8,343 nt of DNA from an uncultured Bacilli bacterium (GTDB taxonomy: Bacteria > Bacillota_I > Bacilli_A > RF39 > UBA660), in the NCBI GenBank assembly GCA_947589695.1, contig CANQBY010000049.1, forward strand, positions 1 through 8,343, in the 5' to 3' direction. The position numbers were made by a program, and so were the translations under genes. Positions 5,411 through 8,343 of the stretch are shown here, one piece after another. Every line of letters begins with the position of its first letter. The first letter of the stretch is position 1. The notes under the pieces were generated by a model. That model saw only the letters and a program-made list of their open reading frames with translations. It made no database searches and was not told the origin of the DNA.

Positions 5411-5656
5411 ATACTTTTTGAGAAAAAATTGATTTTTTTATTGAAAATTTGAGCAAAATTTAAAAGTGTTTAGATTGTTAATAAAGGAATAGGAATTTTT
5501 GTGCTTTTTTTAGAGATTTTAAGATAATTTAAAGTTAAATAAATGGTGATAGGGGATACATTTAACAATAAAGTTTGATTAGAAAAATAGGTAAGAAATA
5601 GTAATAAATTGTTGATAAATTAAGGTTAAATTAACAAATGTTTTTAGTAAAAATTT
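5411..5656. other. AT-rich intergenic stretch with no recognisable gene
   Basis: Between the uvrA promoter and the 33-bp repeats I see only AT-rich sequence with short A and T runs. There is no open frame with a start and ribosome binding site, no clear hairpin terminator and no resemblance to the RNA units. It may be decayed remains of the ATPase gene whose 3' end survives downstream. Confidence 0.5.
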
Positions 5657-5750
5657 AAAAGTGGGTACAAAAAGGTGTAAATTTTAATCAAAAGTGGGTA
5701 CAAAAAGGTGTAAATTTTGATAAAAAGTGGGTACGAAAAGGTGTAAATTG
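5657..5750 (+). repeat. Three tandem copies of a 33-bp direct repeat
   Basis: The anchor GTGGGTAC recurs at 5661, 5694 and 5727, exactly 33 bp apart. Each copy reads AAGTGGGTAC(A/G)AAAAGGTGTAAAT plus a variable end. As 33 is a multiple of three, the copies stay open in one frame (KWVQKGVNF, KWVQKGVNF, KWVRKGVNC) and run on into the downstream ATPase remnant. A TAA at 5656-5658 closes that frame upstream. Function is unknown. Confidence 0.85.
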
Positions 5751-5772
5751 TGCTAAACTTAAATTAGTTGGA

Positions 5773-6066
5773 ATGATTACAGAAAATTACGTGGCTAATC
5801 AATTAAGAGCTAATGGAATTGATTTATTATATTGGAAAGGAAGTAGAGATTCGGAAGTAGATTTTTTAATTACAACAACAAATGATGGAATAATTCCTAT
5901 TGAAGTAAAAGCTGAAGAACATACACAATCAAAAAGTTTAAAAGTTTATAATGAATTATATCATCCTAAATATATGATTAGAATTAGTTTAAAAGATTTT
6001 GGTTTAAAGAATAATATTAAATCTATTCCTTTATATGCAGTATTTTGCATAAATAGCATTATTTAA
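5773..6066 (+). pseudogene. C-terminal remnant of a DUF4143-type AAA ATPase
   Basis: The 97-residue frame contains ENYVANQLRANG, then LLYWKGSRDSEVDFLI, then IPIEVKAEEHTQSKSL and YNELYHPKYMIRISLKDFG. This is the characteristic C-terminal PD-(D/E)XK-like tail of predicted ATPases with a DUF4143 domain, with D...EVDF and EVKA as the nuclease-like motif. Full proteins of this family are about 400-450 residues, so the whole ATPase part is missing. No Shine-Dalgarno precedes the ATG at 5773. The frame is open upstream through the 33-bp repeats and hits a stop at 5656. I read it as a truncated, probably untranslated remnant left by recombination at the repeats. A short fusion peptide starting in the repeats cannot be excluded. 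Confidence 0.8.
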
Positions 6067-6106
6067 GAGCAAAATGTTTAAGTAATAGTTAAAGGGCTAT
6101 AATAAT

Positions 6107-6135
6107 TTGACATTTGTTCTTTTTTGTGGTATTAT
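6107..6135 (+). promoter_or_regulatory. Sigma-A promoter of the Big_2 surface protein gene
   Basis: The -35 TTGACA (6107-6112) and the -10 TATTAT (6130-6135) are 17 nt apart. An overlapping TATAAT (6133-6138) would have a 20-nt spacer. The start is expected near 6142. Confidence 0.8.
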
Positions 6136-6144
6136 AATCCGCAA

Positions 6145-6164
6145 AACCAAAGGAATATTTGGTT
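6145..6164 (+). promoter_or_regulatory. 5' leader hairpin before the Big_2 protein gene
   Basis: AACCAAA (6145-6151) and TTTGGTT (6158-6164) form a 7-bp stem with loop GGAATA. It sits almost at the predicted 5' end and one base upstream of the strong Shine-Dalgarno AAGGGGG (6165-6171). A 5'-end hairpin of this sort may stabilise the mRNA. It has no terminator T-run. Confidence 0.45.
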
Positions 6165-6178
6165 AAGGGGGATTTTAT

Positions 6179-8086
6179 ATGTACGAAGATAAAAGAAGAA
6201 AATTGAAAATTAATTGGAAATCTTTAATTATTAAAATGCTTATTTTATTAGTTGTCGTATTTTTAGTGATGTGGTTATTTTCGTTAATAACTAAAAGTAA
6301 TAAGAAAGCTTCTAATATAGGAGAAAATCTAAAAATAATGCAATCAGCTGCGAGTGAATATTTTACAGGAGAAAGATTACCAGAGAAATTAAATGGTAAA
6401 GAAACTTTAACTTTAGCAGATATGATTAGTTCAAAGTTAATTGTGGAATTTAAAGATCAAAATGGTAAAGCTTGTGAAAAAGAAGATAGTTATGCAGAAG
6501 CTACAAAAATAAGTGATAATGAATATACAATTAAGGTTAAATTAGTATGTGGAAATGAAAATGATTACATAATTAATACTATTAAGGTAGATAATCAACT
6601 TGTAGATAATAATGAGATTGAAGAACCTAATATTGATGAGAATAATAATGATGTTAATTCTGATAATAATGATAATGTAGTAGCAGATAATAATTCGAAT
6701 AATAATAGTACTTCAAATAATAATTCTAGTACGAATAAGCAACCTAATACAAATAAAAAGCCAAATATTACTTATGTAACTAGTGATAAAAATAATAATT
6801 CTAGTACAAATTCAAATTCAAGTACTAATACAAATACTAACACTAACTCAAATACAAATTCTAGTAATTCTAATAATACAACTAATACTTGTCAGTATGG
6901 GAATACGGAATATAGTGCTACTTATCCGGCAGCTTATTTAATAAGTGGTAATTGTGCTATTAGTAAAGATGCTTATTTAAATAGTGATTATACAAATACT
7001 GTTAATGATATTGGATCTAAGGAATATCAAAAACTTTATAATGAAATGATTAGTTTGGGTTCAAGTACGGGTACAACGTTAAGTGTTAGTGCTCCAAGTT
7101 ATAGTCCAGTATATAATAAAGCTAATACAGGTATAGTTGGCTATCAAATAATGTTTACTGTTAAACAAAAAATTACTTATACAACAAAAACTATTTATCA
7201 ATATTATTTAGATACTAATGGTAATAGAAAAGTAGTTATTGATAATCGGGCTAGTTTATATAATTTAAACAATAATGGAACAAGTGGTTCGACTGGCTCT
7301 AGTAATACTGGGTCTAGTACAGGTTCTGATAATACTGGTTCAAGTAGCGGAAGTGGAAGTACTACAAAACCAAATGTAAACGTTCAAAGTTTAACGTTAG
7401 ATACTCAATTAGTGAGATTAGCAGTGGGAGGCTCATATAGTCTTAGAGCGACAATTAATCCAGCTAATGCAACAAATAAAACTATTAATTGGAGTAGTAA
7501 TAATACAAGAGTTGCAACAGTATCAAATACAGGTTTAATTACCGCGAAAGGAATAGGCTCAGCTACTATTATTGCAAGTGTTGGCAATGTTAAAGCCGAA
7601 GTTTTAGTAATTGTTCAAGAAGAATTTTTAGAACCAGAAGTAGAAGTTGTTAATTTAAAAATTGGAAAAACTTTTATGTTTAATGTAAATACGAATATGA
7701 CGGGTTATAAAACTTATACTTCAAATAATACTAATGTAGCAACAGTATCAAATACAGGTTTAATTACAGCTAGAGGTGAAGGAGTTGCAATGATAACAGT
7801 AACAATAAATGGTAAAAAAGCAGCTATGTTAGTTAGTGTTAGAGCGGAAGACTATTTAGATGTTACAAGTGATCAAAATATTCATATGTTTGTGGGAAAT
7901 GATTTACAAATTTTCTTAAGTACTAATATTGATACAAGATATATAACCTATACTTCTAGTAAGCCAAATATAGCTAGAGTATCAAGTACTGGTAAAATTA
8001 CAGCAGTAAGTAATGGTATGACAGTTATTACAATTAGAAGTGGAAATATTGTTAGAAAAATAAATGTTTATGTTTATAAAAATTAA
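6179..8086 (+). CDS. Membrane-anchored surface protein: pilin-like ectodomain plus three Big_2 Ig-like domains
   Basis: This 635-residue protein has a basic cytoplasmic N-terminus and one membrane helix at about 16-37, with no cleavage motif, so the rest should lie outside the cell. Residues 45-137 (AASEYF..., LTLADMISSKLI, C99 and C124, SYAEATKISDNEYTIKVKLVC) resemble the globular part of small Firmicute pilins, but no GFTLIE signal is present. Residues 140-237 are an Asn/Ser/Thr-rich stalk. A middle domain at 238-362 carries C238 and C259. A Gly/Ser/Thr linker (365-397) leads to three Big_2-like domains at about 400-479, 487-556 and 562-633. Each has the W/YTSSN...VA(T/R)VS.TG.ITA signature. 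There is no LPXTG sorting signal. Likely roles are adhesion or cell-surface structure. The gene is monocistronic, with its own promoter and terminator. Confidence 0.88.
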   Translation: MYEDKRRKLKINWKSLIIKMLILLVVVFLVMWLFSLITKSNKKASNIGENLKIMQSAASEYFTGERLPEKLNGKETLTLADMISSKLIVEFKDQNGKACEKEDSYAEATKISDNEYTIKVKLVCGNENDYIINTIKVDNQLVDNNEIEEPNIDENNNDVNSDNNDNVVADNNSNNNSTSNNNSSTNKQPNTNKKPNITYVTSDKNNNSSTNSNSSTNTNTNTNSNTNSSNSNNTTNTCQYGNTEYSATYPAAYLISGNCAISKDAYLNSDYTNTVNDIGSKEYQKLYNEMISLGSSTGTTLSVSAPSYSPVYNKANTGIVGYQIMFTVKQKITYTTKTIYQYYLDTNGNRKVVIDNRASLYNLNNNGTSGSTGSSNTGSSTGSDNTGSSSGSGSTTKPNVNVQSLTLDTQLVRLAVGGSYSLRATINPANATNKTINWSSNNTRVATVSNTGLITAKGIGSATIIASVGNVKAEVLVIVQEEFLEPEVEVVNLKIGKTFMFNVNTNMTGYKTYTSNNTNVATVSNTGLITARGEGVAMITVTINGKKAAMLVSVRAEDYLDVTSDQNIHMFVGNDLQIFLSTNIDTRYITYTSSKPNIARVSSTGKITAVSNGMTVITIRSGNIVRKINVYVYKN

Positions 8087-8094
8087 TAACAATT

Positions 8095-8128
8095 AAAAAA
8101 GAGTTATCAAATGATACTCTTTTTTTTT
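8095..8128. terminator. Bidirectional intrinsic terminator
   Basis: AAAAAAGAGT-T-ATCA / TGATACTCTTTTTT forms a stem with one bulged base and a two-base loop. A T9 run (8120-8128) follows on the plus strand and a T6 run on the minus strand. It ends the Big_2 protein gene and can also serve the converging gene on the right. Confidence 0.85.
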
Positions 8129-8149
8129 GAGCTGTGAATTTTCAAGGAG

Positions 8150-8217
8150 TGTATCTATAAGAATTAAGATTTAATTTTCTTCTTTTCTTCTTGGCCCTCA
8201 CCATTACCATAGATACA
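8150..8217. repeat. 9-bp inverted repeat spanning the 3' end of the ribbon-helix-helix gene
   Basis: TGTATCTAT (8150-8158) is the exact complement of ATAGATACA (8209-8217), with a 50-nt loop containing the stop codon. It could form a weak mRNA stem or be chance. Confidence 0.3.
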
Positions 8218-8343
8218 GGCTTCGATCATACTAATTACTACATTGTTAAAAGAGGTGTTATTCTTTTCTGCTATTTTTTCTACTTCTTTTAACAGGGAAT
8301 CTTTAATATATAAAGATTTGTAACTAGCTGGATCTTTTTGCCT
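8164..8343 (-). CDS. Small ribbon-helix-helix-like protein, 3' part (runs off window)
   Basis: An open frame enters from the right edge and ends at TAA 8166-8164, giving 59 C-terminal residues. The segment SYKSLYIKDSLLKEVEKIAE followed by NTSFNNVVISMIEACI has the pattern of a ribbon-helix-helix (Arc/CopG-like) DNA-binding fold: a short basic beta strand, an amphipathic helix, a turn with polar residues, then a second helix. A charged tail (GEGQEEKKKIKS) follows. Such proteins are about 50-70 residues, so only a few residues are probably missing. It converges on the Big_2 protein gene and shares its terminator. The regulatory target is unknown; an antitoxin or a plasmid- or phage-type regulator are possible alternatives. 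Confidence 0.6.
   Translation of the reverse strand, partial: RQKDPASYKSLYIKDSLLKEVEKIAEKNNTSFNNVVISMIEACIYGNGEGQEEKKKIKS

Noticed and set aside
5657..5750. Iteron-type plasmid or phage origin
   Set aside because: Only three copies, no replication initiator gene nearby and chromosomal housekeeping neighbours.

Overview
The window is AT-rich DNA from a low-GC Firmicute-type bacterium. The likely source is an uncultured gut-associated member of Bacilli or of a Mollicutes-related order. Three things point there: the codon usage, the clean sigma-A promoters (TTGACA/TATAAT), and a SOS-box-like site of the Bacillus CGAAC-N4-GTTCG type upstream of uvrA. Trp is encoded by TGG and no gene needs TGA readthrough, so the standard code appears to apply. 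I cannot assign a genus.

Layout. Positions 2-1131 hold a minus-strand operon: a small type IV pilin-like protein, then thymidine kinase (tdk), then the first 63 codons of a probable RNase R gene. The three genes are almost abutting and look translationally coupled. Positions 1193-2501 hold no convincing protein gene. They contain four tandem minus-strand units of about 270-280 nt, called A to D here from left to right. Each has its own extended -10 promoter, a 5' leader that can pair with a motif near the 3' end, a core of about 105-113 nt, and a hairpin plus T-run terminator. The core reads like the variable region or template repeat of a diversity-generating retroelement (DGR), or of a C-type-lectin/DUF6273-like C-terminus: SP...NANVF.VN..GNL.NNNVNNTNGVRPI. 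No reverse transcriptase or full-length target protein is present. This array is the most unusual part of the window.

Positions 2502-5318 carry a complete uvrA on the minus strand, with a promoter whose spacer contains a LexA-box-like element. The last bases before the array are shared: the -10 of unit D starts immediately after the uvrA stop codon. Positions 5319-5656 are non-coding. A three-copy 33-bp direct repeat (5657-5750) then runs in frame into the C-terminal remnant of a DUF4143-type ATPase (5773-6066), which is best seen as a pseudogene.

Positions 6107-8129 form a monocistronic plus-strand unit with promoter, 5' hairpin, gene and terminator. It encodes a 635-residue membrane-anchored surface protein with a pilin-like ectodomain, an Asn/Ser/Thr-rich stalk, a middle domain and three bacterial Ig-like (Big_2) domains. 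Converging on it from the right edge is the 3' end of a small ribbon-helix-helix-like protein gene.

Functionally, most protein genes are housekeeping (nucleotide salvage, RNA decay, excision repair) or cell-surface. The array of repeated structured RNA units is accessory, and its sequence suggests donor or template cassettes for a DGR-like process acting elsewhere in the genome. That role is inference.
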